Positions 49,501 to 61,060 of a DNA stretch of 64,000 nt are shown here, piece by piece (the stretch's first letter is position 1; each line of letters opens with the position of its first letter). The DNA is taken from assembly GCF_029962835.1 (NCBI RefSeq), contig NC_080575.1, forward strand, positions 60,615,493-60,679,492, read 5' to 3'. The notes under the pieces were generated by a model. The model did not search any database. It was not told where the DNA came from and saw only the letters and a program-made list of their open reading frames with translations. The translations under genes and the position numbers were made by a program. This DNA is from Magnolia sinica. Its lineage: Eukaryota; Streptophyta; Magnoliopsida; Magnoliales; Magnoliaceae.

Positions 49501-52500
49501 AAGAAATCGGGTTTAGGTTATAGGTTATAGGTTATAGCTTTAGGGAATTGAGAATAGGTTAAGGTTTAGGTTTAAGAAATCGAGTTCGGTTCAGGTTCGG
49601 TATCGGGTTTAGGTTTGGGTTTTCAAGTTTAGGTTTAAGTTAAAGAGTTGAGATTATGATTAAGTGTAGGTTTAGGTTTAAGGATTTGAGATTACATTTA
49701 GGTTTTAGGTTTAGGTTATATGTTTAGGTTTAGGTTATAAGTATAGGTTATAGGTTTAAGTTTAAGTTACGTTATAGGTTAAGGTTTAGGGAATTGAGAA
49801 TAGGTTAAGGTTTAGGTTTAAATTAGGTTATAGGTTAAAGTTTACGGAATTGAGAATAGGTTAAGGTTTAGGTTTAGGAAAATCGGGTTCGGGTTTAGGT
49901 TTGGGGTTTCAAGTTTAGGTTTAGGTTAAGGAGTTGAGATTAGGATTAGGTGTAGGTGTAGGTTTAGGAATTTGAGAATACATTTAGGTTATAGGTTTAG
50001 GTTATAAGTGTCGGTTATAGGTTTAGGTTATAAGTGTCGGTTATAGGTTATACCTTTAGGGATTTGAGAATACGTTAAGGTCTAGGTTTAGGAAATCGGG
50101 TTCGAGAGTTCGGGCTCGGGTTTAGGTTTGGGTTTTCAAGTTTAGGTTTAGGTTTAGGTTAGGGAGTTGAGATTAGGATTAGGTATAGGTTTAGGTTTGG
50201 GGATTTAAGAATACATTTAGGTTTTAGGTTTAGGTTTAGGTTTTAGGTTTTAAGTTTAGGTTAAGGTTATAGGTTTAGGTTAGGTTTAGGTTATAGGTTA
50301 TAGGTTATAGCTTTAGGGAATTGAGAATAGGTTAAGGTTTAGGTTTAGTTTTGGGAAATCGGGTTCGGGATTGGGTTTAGGTTTGGGTTTTCAAGTTTAG
50401 GTTTATGTTTAGGTTAGGGAGTTGAGATTAGGATTAGGTGTAGGTTTAGGTTTAAAGATTTGAGAATACATTTAGGTTTTAAGTTTAGGTTTTGGGATTT
50501 GAGAATAGGTTTAGGTTAAGGTTGTAAGTATAAGTTATAGGTTAAGGTTAAGGTTTAGGTTTCGGCTATAAGTATAAGTTTTGGGATTTGAGAATAGGTT
50601 TAAGTTAAGGTTATAAGTCTAGGTTTAGGTTATAGGTTATAAGTTAAAGTTTAGGTTTAGGAAATCGGGTTCGGGTTCGGGTTCGGGATCGGGATCGGGT
50701 TTAGGTTTGGGTTATAGGTATAGGTTTTGGGATTTGAGAATAAGTTTAGGTTAAGGTTACGAGTCTAAGTTTAAGTTATAGGTTAAGGTTTAGGTTTAGG
50801 CTATAAGTATAGGTATAGGTATAGGTTATAGGTTAAGGTTAAGGTTTAGGAAATCGGGTTTGGGTTCGGGATCGAGTTTAGGTTTGGGTTATAGGCATAG
50901 GTTTTGGAACTTGAGAATAGGTTTAGGTTAAGGTTGTAAGTATAGGTTATAGGTTAAGCTTAAGGATTAGGTTTCGGCTATAAGTATTGGTTTTGGGATT
51001 TGAGAATAGGTTTAGATTAAGGTTATAAGTCTAGGTTTAGGTTATAAGTTAAGGTATAGGTTTAGGTTATAGGTATAGGTTTAGGTTATACGTTAAGGTT
51101 TAGGTTTAGGAAATCGGGTTCGGGATCACGTTTAGGTTTGGGTTATAGGCATAGGTTTTGGGATTTGAGAATAGGTTTAGGTTAAGGTTGTAAATATAGG
51201 TTATAAGTTAAGGTTAAGGTTTAGGTTTCGGCTATAAGTATAGGTTTTGGGATTTGAGAATAGGTTTAGGTTAAGGTTATAAGTCTAAGTTTAGGTTATA
51301 GGTTAAGGTTTAGGTTTAGGTTATAGGTATAGGTTTAGGTTATAGGTTAAGGTTTAGGTTTAGGTTATAGGTATAAGTTTAGGTTATACATTAAGGTTTA
51401 GGTTTAGAAAATCGGGTTCGGGTTCGGGACTCGGGTTTAGGTTTGGGTTATAGGTATAGGTATTGGGATTTGAGAATAGGTTTAGGTTAAGGTTATGAGT
51501 CTAGGTTTAGGTTATAGTTTATGGTTTAGGTTTAGGTTTAGGCTATAGGTATAAGTTTCGGTTATAGGTTAAGGTTTAGTTTTAGGAAATCGGGTTCGGG
51601 TTTGGAATCGGGTTTAGGTTTGGGTTATAAGTATAGGTTATAGATTATGAGAATAGGTTTAGTTAAGGTTATGTTTTAGGTTTAGGTTATAGGTATAGGT
51701 TTAGGGAATGGTTTAGGAAATCGGGTTCGGGTTTGAGATTGGGTTTAGGTTTGGGTTATAGGTATATGTTTTGGGATTTGAGAATAGGTTTAGGTTAAGG
51801 TTGTAAGTATAGGTTATAGGTTAAGGTTAAGGTTAAGGTTTAGGTTTCGGTTATAAGTATAGGTTTTAGGATTTGAGAATAGGTTTAGGTTAAGGTTATA
51901 AGTCTAGGTTTAAGTTACAGGTTAAGGTTTAGGTTTAGGTTATAGTTATAGGTTTAGGTTAAGGTTATATGTTAAGGTTAAGGTTATAGGTTTAGGTTTA
52001 GTTTATAGGTTTAGGTTTAGGTTAGGTTATAGGTTATAGGTTTAGGTTTAGGTTATAGTTATAGGTTTTGGGATTTGAGAATAGGTTTAGGTTAGGTTAT
52101 AGGTTATAGCTTTAGGGAATTGAGAATAGGTCAAGGTTTAGGTTTAGGAAATTGGGTTTGGGTTCGGGACCGGGTTTAGGTTTGGGTTTTCAAGTTTAGG
52201 TTTAGGTTTAGGCTAGGGAGTTGAGATTAGGATTAGGTGTAGGTTTAAGTTTAGGCATTTGAGAATACATTAAGGTTTAGGTTATAGGTTTTGGGATTTG
52301 AGAATAGGTTTAGGTTATAGGTTTAGGTTTAGGGATTGGAGAATAGGTTTGGGTTATAGTTATAGGTTTAGGTTTAGGTTAAGGTTATATGTTAAGGTTA
52401 AGGTTATAGGTTTAGGTTTAGGTTAGGTTATAGGTTATAGCTTTAGGGAATTGAGAATAGGTCAAGGTTTTGGTTTAGGAAATTGGGTTTGGGTTCGGGA

Positions 52501-55500
52501 CCAGGTTTAGGTTTGGGTTTTCAAGTTTAGGTTTAGGCATTTGAGAATACATTAAGGTTTAGGTTTAGGTTTTGGGATTTGAGAATAGGTTTAGGTTTAG
52601 GGATAGGGACTTGAGAATAGGTTTAGGTTATAGGTTTAGGTTTAGGTTAAGGTTATAGGTTTAGGTTTAGGTGAAGTTTATAGGTTTAGGTTAGGTTAGG
52701 TTATAGGTTTTTGGTTAAGGTTTAGGTTATAGTTATAGGTTTTGGGATTTGAGGATAAGTTTAGGTTAGCTTATAGGTTATAGCTTTGGGGAATTGAGAA
52801 TAGGTCAAGGTTTAGGTTTAGGAAATCGGGTTCGGGTTCGGGTTTAGGCTAGGGAGTTGAGATTAGGATTAGGTGTAGGTTTAGGTTTAGGCATTTGAGA
52901 ATACATTAAGGTTTAGGTTTAGGTTTTGGGATTTGAGAATAGGTTTAGGTTATAAGTTTAGGTTTAGGGATAGGGACTTGAGAATAAGTTTAGGTTTAGG
53001 TTAAGGTTATAGGTATAGGTTTAGGTGAAGTTTATAGGTTTAGGTTAGGTTAGGTTATAGGTTTTCAGTTAAGGTTTAGGTTATAGTTATAGGTTTTGGG
53101 ATTTGAGAATAGGTTTAGGTTAGGTTATAGGTTATAGCTTTAGGGAATTGAGAATATGTCAAGGTTTAGGTTTAGGAAATTGGGTTCGGGTTCGGGACCG
53201 GGTTTAGGTTTGGGTTTTCAAGTTTAGGTTTAGGTTTAGGCTAGGGAGTTGAGATTATGATTAGGTGTAGGTTTAGGTTTAGGCATTTGAGAAGCTTTTA
53301 AGGTTTAGGTTTAGGTTTAGGGATTTGAGAATAGGTTTGGGTTATAAGTTTAGGTTTAAGTTTAGGGATTTGAGAATAGTTTTAGGTTATAGGTTTAGGT
53401 TTAGGTGAAGGTTATTGGTTTAGGCTAGGTTAGGTTATAGGTTTAGGTTAGGTTAGGTTATAGGTATAGGTTTTGGGATTTGAGGATAGGTTTAGGTTAT
53501 AAGTCTAGGTTTAGGTTAGGTTATAGGTTATAGCTTTAAGGAATTGAGAATAGGTCAAGGTTTAGGTTTAGGAAATCGGTTTCGGGTTCGGGATCGGGTT
53601 TAGGTTTGGGTTTTCAAGTTTAGGTTTAGGTTTAGGATAGGGAGTTGTGATTAGGATTAGGTGTAGGTTTAGGTTTAGGCATTTGAGAATACATTAAAGG
53701 AAAAGGTTTAGGTTTTGGTATTTGATAATAGGTTCAGGTTATAGGTTTAGGTTTAGGGATAGGGACTTGAGAATAGGTTTAGGTTATAGGTTTAGGTTTA
53801 GGTTAAGCTTATACGTTTATGTTTAGGTGAAGGTTATAGGTTTAGGTTAGGTTAGGTTATAGGTTTTTGGTTAAGGTTTAGGTTATAGTTATAGGTTTTA
53901 GGATTTGAGGATAGGTTTAGGTTAGCTTATAGGTTATAGCTTTGGGGAATTGAGAATAGGTCAAGGTTTAGGTTTAGAAAATCGGGTTCGGGTTCGGGTT
54001 TAGGCTAGTGAGTTGAGATTATGATTAGGTGTAGGTTTAGGTTTAGGCATTTGAGAATACATTAATGTTTAGGTTTAGGTTTTCGGATTTGAGAATAGGT
54101 TTAGGTTTAGGTTTAGGGATAGGGACTTGAGAATGGGTTTAGGTTTAGGTTAAGGTTATAGGTATAGGTTTAGGTGAAGTTTATAGGTCTAGGTTAGGTT
54201 AGGTTATAGGTTTTTGGTTAAGGTTTAGGTTATAGTTATAGGTTATGGGATTTGAGAATAGGTTTAGGTTAGGTTATAGGTTATAGCATTAGGGAATTGA
54301 GAATATGTCAAGGTTTAGGTTTAGGAAATTGGGTTCGGGTTCGGGACCGGGTTTAGGTTTGGGTTTTCAAGTTTAGGTTTAAGTTTAGGTTAGGGAGTTG
54401 AGATTAGGATTAGGTGTAGGTTTAGGTTTAGGTATTTGAGAATACATTAAGGTTTAGGTTTAGGTTTTGGGATTTGAGAATAGGTTTAGGTTATAGGTTT
54501 AGGTTTAGGGATAGGGATTTGGGTATAGGTTTAGGTTATAGGTTTAGGTTTAGGTTTAGGTTAAGGTTATAGGTTTAGGTTTAGGTGAAGTTTATAGGTT
54601 TAGGTTAGGTTAGGTTATAGGTTTTGGTTTCGGTTTAGGTTATAGGTATAGGTTTTGGGATTTGAGGATAGGTTTAGGTTATAAGTATAGGTTTAGGTTA
54701 GGTTATAGGTTATAGCTTTAAGGAATTGAGAATAGGTCAAGGTTTAGATTTAGGAAATCAGCAACCGGATCTGCACCAGGATTAGGTTTGGGTTTTCAAG
54801 TTTAGGTTTAGGTTTAGAATAGGGAGTTGTGATTAGGATTACGTGTAGGTTTAGGTTTAGGCATTTGAGAATACATTAAAGGAAAAGGTTTAGGTTTTGG
54901 TATTTGATAATAGGTTTAGGTTATAAGTTTAGGTTTAGGGATAGGGACTTGAGAATAGGTTTAGGTTATAGGTTTAGGTTTAGGTTAAGCTTATAGGTTT
55001 ATGTTTAGGTGAAGGTTATAGGTTTAGGTTAGGTTAGGTTATAGGTTTTTGGTTAAGGTTTAGGCTATAGTTATAGGTTTTGGGATTTGAGGATAGGTTT
55101 AGGTTAGGTTATAGGTTATAGCTTTAGGGAATTGAGAATAGGTCAAGGTTTAGATTTAGGAAATCGGGTTCGGGTTCGGGACCGGGTTTAGGTTTGGGTT
55201 TTCAAGTTTAGGTTTAAGTTTAGGCTAGGGACTTGATATTAGGATTAGGTGTAGGTTTAGGTTTAGGTTTAGGGATTTGAGAATAGGTTTGGGTTATAGT
55301 TATGGGTTTAGGTTAAGTTATAGGTTACAGCTTTAGGGAAATGAGGAATGGTCAAGGTTTAGGTTTAGGAAATTGGGTTCGGGTTCGGAACCGGGTTTAG
55401 GTTTGGGTTTTCAAGTTTAGGTTTAGGTTTAGGCTAGGGAGTTGAGATTAGGATTAGGTGTAGGTTTAGGTTTAGGCATTTGAGAATACATTAAAGGAAA

Positions 55501-56160
55501 AGGTTTAGGTTTTGGTATTTGATAATAGGTTTAAGTTATAGGTTTAGGTTTAGGGATAGGGACTTGAGAATAGGTTTAGGTTATAGGTTTAGGTTTAGGC
55601 ATTTGAGAAGCTTTTAAGGTTTAGGTTTAGGTTTAGGTTTAGGGATTTGAGAATAGGTTTGGGTTATAAGTTTAGGTTTAAGTTTAGGGATTTGAGAATA
55701 GTTTTAGGTTATATGTTTAGGTTTAGGTTTAGGTGAAGGTTATTGGTTTAGGCTAGGTTAAGTTATAGGTTTTTGGTTAAGGTTTAGGTTATAGTTATAG
55801 GTTTTGGGATTTGAGGATAGGTTTAGGTTAGGTTATAGGTTATAGCTTTAGGGAATTGAGAATAGGTCAAGGTTTAGGTTTAGGAAATCGGATTTGAGAA
55901 TAGGTTTGGGTTATAGGTTATAGGTTAAGGTTTTGGGTCATAGGTTTTGGTTTAGGTTAAGGTTATAGGTATAGGTTAAGGTTTAGGTTTAAGTTATAAG
56001 ATATAGGTTTAGGGAACTGAGAATAAGTTAAGGTTTAGATTTAGGTTTTGGATTTAGGTTTAGGTTTTAGGTTTTAAGTTAAGGTTTAGGTTTAGGTTAA
56101 GATTGAGGTTTAGGTTATAGGTTAAGGTTTTAGGTCATAGGTTTTGGTTTAGGTTAAGGG
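49501..56160 (+). repeat. 6.6-kb degenerate telomere-like minisatellite
   Basis: Almost the entire stretch is built from TTTAGG, TTATAGG and TTAAGG words, one base away from the plant telomere unit TTTAGGG. TTTAGGG itself occurs singly (e.g. TTTAGGGAATTGAG), but I saw no run of two perfect copies. A higher-order arrangement is visible: AAATCGGGTTCGGG, then GGTTTGGGTTTTCAAG, then GAGTTGAGATTAGGATTAGG, then CATTTGAGAATACATTAAGG, recurring about a dozen times at roughly 230-640 bases. The G-rich strand is + throughout. No coding frame is sustained. It is not a functional telomere but an expanded satellite-like array. Confidence 0.9.
50667..50699 (+). other. Strong G-quadruplex motif
   Basis: Six GGG runs each separated by exactly three bases (TTC or ATC). 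Shorter versions recur at each AAATCGGG block of the array. Confidence 0.7.
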
Positions 56161-56213
56161 TATGGTCCCCGCAAAGCAAATACCAGATATAAACAAGGCC
56201 ATCCGACGTAAAT

Positions 56214-56560
56214 GGCCAAGCCCCTCCAATGTTGTCCATAGGAAATGGACAGCTTCATCATGATCATAACAGCGGTTCCCACCTTCCAAGGACCCCGCTC
56301 ATCCGAATAGCTTCGATGCACATTCGGGTCTGCTCCATTAATTTCGAGCAAATACATAAACACAGCATGTCCAAATGGTCAGGCCCCTCCAATGCTGTCC
56401 ATAGGAAATGGATAGCTTCATCATGGTCATAACAATGGTTCCCAACTTTCATGGAACCCGCTCATCCGGATAGCTCCAACGCACATCTGGGTCTGCTCCA
56501 TTAATTTTGAGCAATTACATAAACACGGCTTGTCCAAATTGCCAGGCCCCTCCAATAGTT
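56214..56560. repeat. 163-bp tandem units, two full and one partial
   Basis: Units start at about 56214, 56377 and 56540, each with CCCCTCCAATG, GTCCATAGGAAATGGA, AGCTTCATCATG, CGCTCATCCG and GTCTGCTCCATTAATTT. On the minus strand the units encode overlapping peptide-like stretches (e.g. SISYGQHWRGL), but the 163-base period shifts the frame, so this is not a protein repeat. It directly borders the telomere-like array. Confidence 0.8.
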
Positions 56561-56962
56561 TAGGCTTTCTTTACCTTCCATTGGATGCTTTCAAGGTGCA
56601 GATGGCCATTGAAACACACATACATCTTGGGAATTGCTTCTCAAAACCGCAGACTGGTTTTGTTTTGAAACTCGTTCATCTCACCTAAAAACCTGTCACA
56701 TAATGAATCACTGTAACCACAATGATAACTATTGTCTATGCACTATAATGAACAAATTATTATTATTATTATAGATATCTGTAATTACAACATGGATGTT
56801 GGAGTCACTTATGAATGGGTAGAATGGCATATAAAGATTATAATCGACCTTAGAAATATAAATGCCATTATAGATAATTGTAATTACAACATGGATGTTG
56901 TGTGTGTCTATTTCATATGCACCTCAACATATATGTCTGTGTGCATGTGCAGGTGTGTGTGT

Positions 56963-57015
<53 letters not shown>

Positions 57016-57290
57016 ATTAGAGAAGGGAAGGGATTATTTAAATCATTAACAAAAGAAATATATGAATATTAAAAGATGTTGACTTCTTCATAAAATGCTC
57101 AGGCCTATAAAGAAATGGAACCAATGTCACCCATGAACATCTACTATATAGAATTTCTTAAGGGCCATAGAAGTTTTGGATCAAGCTTATTTTAATGTTT
57201 CCCCTTTGCCCATGCCCGTATGATCTTATGAATAGGTTGCATGACAACTAACCATCTGCTAAAGGTTCATATAAAACCTCTATTTTAAGG
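56561..57290. other. Intergenic with (TA)n at 56965-57012
   Basis: Two copies of GATAATTGTAATTACAACATGGATGTTG-related sequence (56772-56800 and 56872-56900) and a long TA run. No gene seen. Confidence 0.45.
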
Positions 57291-57480
57291 AATGGCTAGA
57301 GGTTGGTGCTCTGTGGACCCCAACATGAAGTATATGTCCCATCCATGCTTTCCATACATTTTTTCAGATAATTTTATACTATGAACCCAAAACTGAGGTA
57401 GATCAAATTCTCAAGTTGGTCACACAGTGTTGATTGAAATCTCACCATTAAAAACTTCTTGCATTGATATTTTTACTTTT
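57291..57480. mobile_element. Truncated MITE of the 61851 family
   Basis: GGCTAGAGGTTGGTGCTCTGTGGACCCC, CCATGCTTTCCATACATTTTT and ACCATTAAAAAC-like blocks match 61851-62000 in order. Confidence 0.5.
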
Positions 57481-58988
57481 CTATAACCAGACCTTTTTTT
57501 CTGGTTATAGAAAAGTAAGTAGACCTTTCTTCTGACTATAGAAAGCTGACCTCTCTTAAGCCTTTGACTTATAAATGGTGAGGAAAGTCTGGGGGTTTCT
57601 TCTTTAAGTTACTCAACGTTCATGGTCATTACAAAGTAGATTGTGGATCTTTTAAATGGTGGATTGTAGGGTCCTTCCAATTGAGTCGGTGAGTTGTATG
57701 GAGGTTGCTCCCTTTAGCTTGTATGTGGGGAATATGGAAAGAAGAAAGTAGGTGAGCTTTCTTGTAATATCTTGTCATTGATATTTCTAGTGAAGGAAAG
57801 AATTGAACACTTCATCATAAGTTAAGACTGGTACTGAAGCTTTTAAGGCACCAATGCCTCAATATGGGGTGGTGGTTAGAAGTTGGTCATTTTTAATTAT
57901 GTCAAGCATTGGGAGAAGATTGACCTTTTGGTGCCTAGGCTTGTGAAAATTGAATATGGAAGTTCAAGGGGGAATCTTGGTGGCTTGGTAGTTGGCGGTG
58001 TCATTAGAGAAGAAGCTTGTTGGGTTGGTGCAGCTTCTTTCAATCTACTAAGCTACTCACGCAATCTTGCCTATGGGTAATTGTGCCAGCATCAATTGGA
58101 ATATCTAGGTCGCCAAGCTTGATCCCTTTTTTTAGTTGAACGCAAACCATTGACGTATTTCATTTACTGACAATTAATTCTTAGTCAACATATTCAAAGG
58201 GTAGGATTGCTCCATCAAGGCAAATTTTGGGGTATAGTCCATACACGAGCATGCGCAACAACCCAACAGCCTAGATGGCTAAACTGTGGTAATGGGTTCA
58301 CCATTACAAACCAAAAACCCATATTGTGCATATCCTTGTACAGGGATCATACAATTAGTGAAAATCCACACCCTACAACACTTAAAGAGTAGATCCTAAC
58401 ATGTTGATTGAGCCGGCAGTGAACACCCCAGACTGGCAAAGACCAGGGTTCAAGTCACACTGATGTACCAGTTGCAGTCCTGCCCAAAATGACTATGTAA
58501 TCCACCAAGAAAAAGCGTAGAGATTTGAAAATGAGCTTGATCAGGAATTCAGGTCTTGAAATCAAATAAAACAAGCTGCCTCAATGAAAATTAACACATT
58601 GAGCACAAAATGCATGGAGAAATGCAAGCCATTCCACCACACATGCCACCATAGAACACGTCTCAAAGACCCCATCAATTCATCAGGTGGAGTCAACTGT
58701 AAACATACCCTTGCCCAAAAGATCAGGTGGGCCACATACGTATGAGAAAAATGACAACGACCCGCCAAATGAGTGGAAATCTCGATTTTGTGGTCACGGA
58801 GCCGCAAACCCCCCGGTGGCACCCCAACCCCACTAGATGAGTGGCCCATATCAGGCAACAAGTGTGCCAAGATGGCACACGTGACAAGATCGCATCGGCA
58901 TTTACGAAATGAAATTTCTATATTTTGACATGATTCAACTACCGCAAGAGAAAAACGAACTACATGGATTAAAATTCAAGAAATCAAG
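57481..58988. other. Intergenic, weak open frames only
   Basis: A short inverted repeat (AAAAGTA...CTTTTCTATAACCAG/CTGGTTATAGAAAAG at 57474-57516) is present. The + frame at 57883-58080 (containing RLVKIEYGSS and REEACWVGAAS) and the minus frame at 58562-58870 have no known domain. They may be remnants of a gene, but I cannot show it. Confidence 0.35.
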
Positions 58989-59042
<54 letters not shown>

Positions 59043-59054
59043 GATAGAGATTTT
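58989..59054 (+). repeat. (GA)n microsatellite
   Basis: GA run with two ATAGAG interruptions, lying within the presumed first intron of the minus-strand exon at 59070-59139. Confidence 0.9.
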
Positions 59055-59069
59055 CGAAGAGAAGCTTAC

Positions 59070-59139
59070 GAGGTTTTGAAGGACCCGGAAGCGGCTGCGG
59101 AGCTGGTAGTGGCTGCGGCATTTTCACAGCTTCCACCAT
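59070..59139 (-). CDS. Candidate first coding exon, proline-rich start
   Basis: On the minus strand an ATG (59139-59137) opens MVEAVKMPQPLPAPQPLPG then PSKP and runs into a consensus donor CTCGTAAGC at 59069. Upstream on that strand are a CT-rich leader (59157-59182) and AAACCCTAG near 59192-59200, a telobox-like motif common in promoters of plant growth and translation genes. The combination of leader, start, phase and donor looks like a genuine 5' end. No downstream exon was recognised in 57-59 kb, where MITE and repeat DNA prevails, so the gene may be cut off or have a very long intron. Confidence 0.35.
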
Positions 59140-59156
59140 CTGGAAATCTCTGTGAA

Positions 59157-59182
59157 AGAGAGAGAGAGAGAGAGAGAGAGAG
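59157..59182 (+). repeat. (GA)n microsatellite in candidate 5' leader
   Basis: Reads as a CT run on the minus strand, directly upstream of the candidate start codon. Confidence 0.85.
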
Positions 59183-59257
59183 ACCGTATAGCCTAGGGTT
59201 TGGTTTGGAAGAAGGCCAGGAGTCGCATTGACTCAGGCAGCGCTAATATTGGATGGA

Positions 59258-59793
59258 AATTGGATTGCGTACTAAGTTACTCAGTACGCTCTTATCGTAC
59301 AGAGTAAACTCGGTTGGGCTCACCGAGAATGCATGTGGTTTATCCATGCCGTCTATTCGTTTTTTCAGATCATTTTAGGGGTTCAACCCAAAATTGATAC
59401 ATATACAAAGCTCAAGTGGATCATACCACAGGAAAAAGTGAAAGTATTGATTTCCACCATTGAAAACTTTCTAAGGCCCCCAGTGATGTTTATTTGACAT
59501 CCAACCTATTCATGATATCAGACAGACATGGATGAAGGGAAAAAACAAACATTAGCTTGATCTAAAACTTCGGTTGCCCCCAAGAATTTTCAACTGTAGA
59601 TGTTCAATTCACACTGTTTTCGATGGTGTGATCCAATTGAGATTTTTATATACTCTATTTTTGGTAGAAAGCCCTAAAATAATGTGTTAAAATAGATGGA
59701 TGGAGTGGATACAATGCATAAATGACAGTGGGGCGCACAGAGTTTACTCAGTAAGCTTGGCGTACTGAGTTACTCAGTACGCAACCCGCTTCT
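59258..59793. mobile_element. Mutator-like MITE with 11-bp flanking repeat
   Basis: TTGCGTACTAAGTTACTCAG near the left and CTGAGTTACTCAGTACGCAA near the right form terminal inverted repeats, themselves nearly palindromic. TATTGGATGGA stands on both sides (59247-59257 and 59794-59804); a 9-11 bp duplication is typical of Mutator-like elements. The interior contains the TCCATGCCGTCTATTCG and CCATTGAAAACTTTC blocks shared with 61851-62316. Confidence 0.65.
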
Positions 59794-59804
59794 TATTGGA
59801 TGGA

Positions 59805-60599
59805 GGGCGATAAACCTAATCCTCGGGCCGAGGACAATACTATCACGTAAAACATTTGATCCTCTACCGGAGGAGGCAGGTTTAGGGCTGTCAATGGGCC
59901 GAGTTAGGGCTGGGTCGAGCTCTGTCCAAGCTTAAGCCCGGCCTGTAATTTTGAACCTAAGCCATGCTCGTGATAAGCCAAAATATTCTAGACCGAGTAC
60001 AGCCCAGGACATATACACAAAGCTCAACCCAAGTCCGAGCAGGGTAAGTTACAAAAGCCTATCTTGTTATACAAAGCAGATGCAAATAATGGTGAAAACG
60101 TTGATGTACTTGTCTGCATGCTTCTACTGCTGCTACTGCACTCACTCCCTCCCTTCAGTCTTCCCTATTCAACCGTGGACGACAAATCACATACCCCATA
60201 TGGAGCTGCTGTTGTTGCTTCTACAATATTAGAAACCCCATGTGTGGGGACTATCGTGGGATGGTGGATGTTGCCGGGAGAGGGAGATCGAGAGAGGGAG
60301 GGAGAGTGAGAGGGAGATCGAGAGAGAGGGTTGAGATCGGGAGAGGGAGATCGAGGGAGAGGGTTGAGATTGAAGGAGAGGGAGATTGAGAGAGGGAGAG
60401 GGAGATCGGGAGAGGGAGATCGAAAGAGAGGGAGATGGAGCTCGCGTTTGGGCATTTTGGGCATTTTGGAGGGATTAGGGCGTTTTGGCGACGGAAATAA
60501 TCCAGTAGTCTGCAGGATATTTATATAAATGTGACTCTCAAGCCATGTGCGTGTATATGAGGCGCGCACCCATGGCGCTGGTACCACCGTAACTAACCT
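59805..60599. other. hAT-like repeat fragment and GA-rich minisatellite
   Basis: AGGGCTGTCAATGGGCCG at 59884 resembles common plant hAT-type MITE ends. From 60278 to 60440, GGGAGAGGGAGATCGAGAGAG units repeat in tandem. The long minus-strand open frame over this block (60165-60746, Ser/Pro-rich) results from the purine repeat and is not called a gene. Confidence 0.5.
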
Positions 60600-60639
60600 T
60601 GCAACTGTTTTGGGCCCCATGCCATGGATTGACTTGATT

Positions 60640-60745
60640 TTTAAGCCGCAGGCCCACCATGGAATGGTGCATCTGACTGATGGGGTACATGTTCGACACC
60701 CATCACGGTGGGGCCCACACAGCTTGACCGTATGGAACCTTTTCA
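60640..60745. mobile_element. Terminal fragment of the 119-651 MITE family
   Basis: GCCCACCATGGAATGGTGCA, CTGACTGATGG and GTTCGACACCCATCACGG match the reverse complement of about 165-240 and also bases 18-66. Followed by (TA)n at 60750-60768. Confidence 0.6.
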
Positions 60746-60983
60746 AATAATATATATATATATATATATGTATGCAGTGATCCCGACCTTATTTGAAACC
60801 ATATAAAATACTACTAAAAAATAAGAAATGTCCAAATACATTTGTCAAGAAAATTTCCTTATGATTTAAACAAGGATTAGTGTAACCTTATAGAAACACA
60901 AACACAACTTTATCATGCTCTCTTATGCTCCTACAAACATCTATTGCACAAACTCGTTGATACAAATGAAATACAAATCATCA

Positions 60984-61060
60984 TTTAAGCCATATCCCAA
61001 CTAATTGGGGTGAGCTCGACCATGTAAATAATCTTATCTATCTCAAACCCGACTTAAAAG
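60984..61060. mobile_element. Possible SINE-like 3' module
   Basis: AAGCCATATCCCAACTAATT GGGGT followed by GCTCGACCATGTAAATAA resembles the AAGCC-TATCCCAACTA-TGGGGTCGGCTACATG module common at ends of plant Au-type SINEs. Only this module is seen; no polymerase III boxes were identified. Confidence 0.35.

Noticed and set aside
49501-56160. True telomere
   Set aside because: No tandem perfect TTTAGGG units were seen, and non-telomeric sequence lies on both sides.
56154-56452. Ankyrin-like reading (LLEINGADPNV) on the minus strand
   Set aside because: The words look ankyrin-like, but the 163-bp repeat period breaks the frame and no second consensus position follows.
60165-60746. 193-residue minus-strand open frame, Ser/Pro-rich
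   Set aside because: Its C-terminal half is a translation of the GAGAGGGAGATCG minisatellite and its N-terminal part translates a MITE end; no domain.
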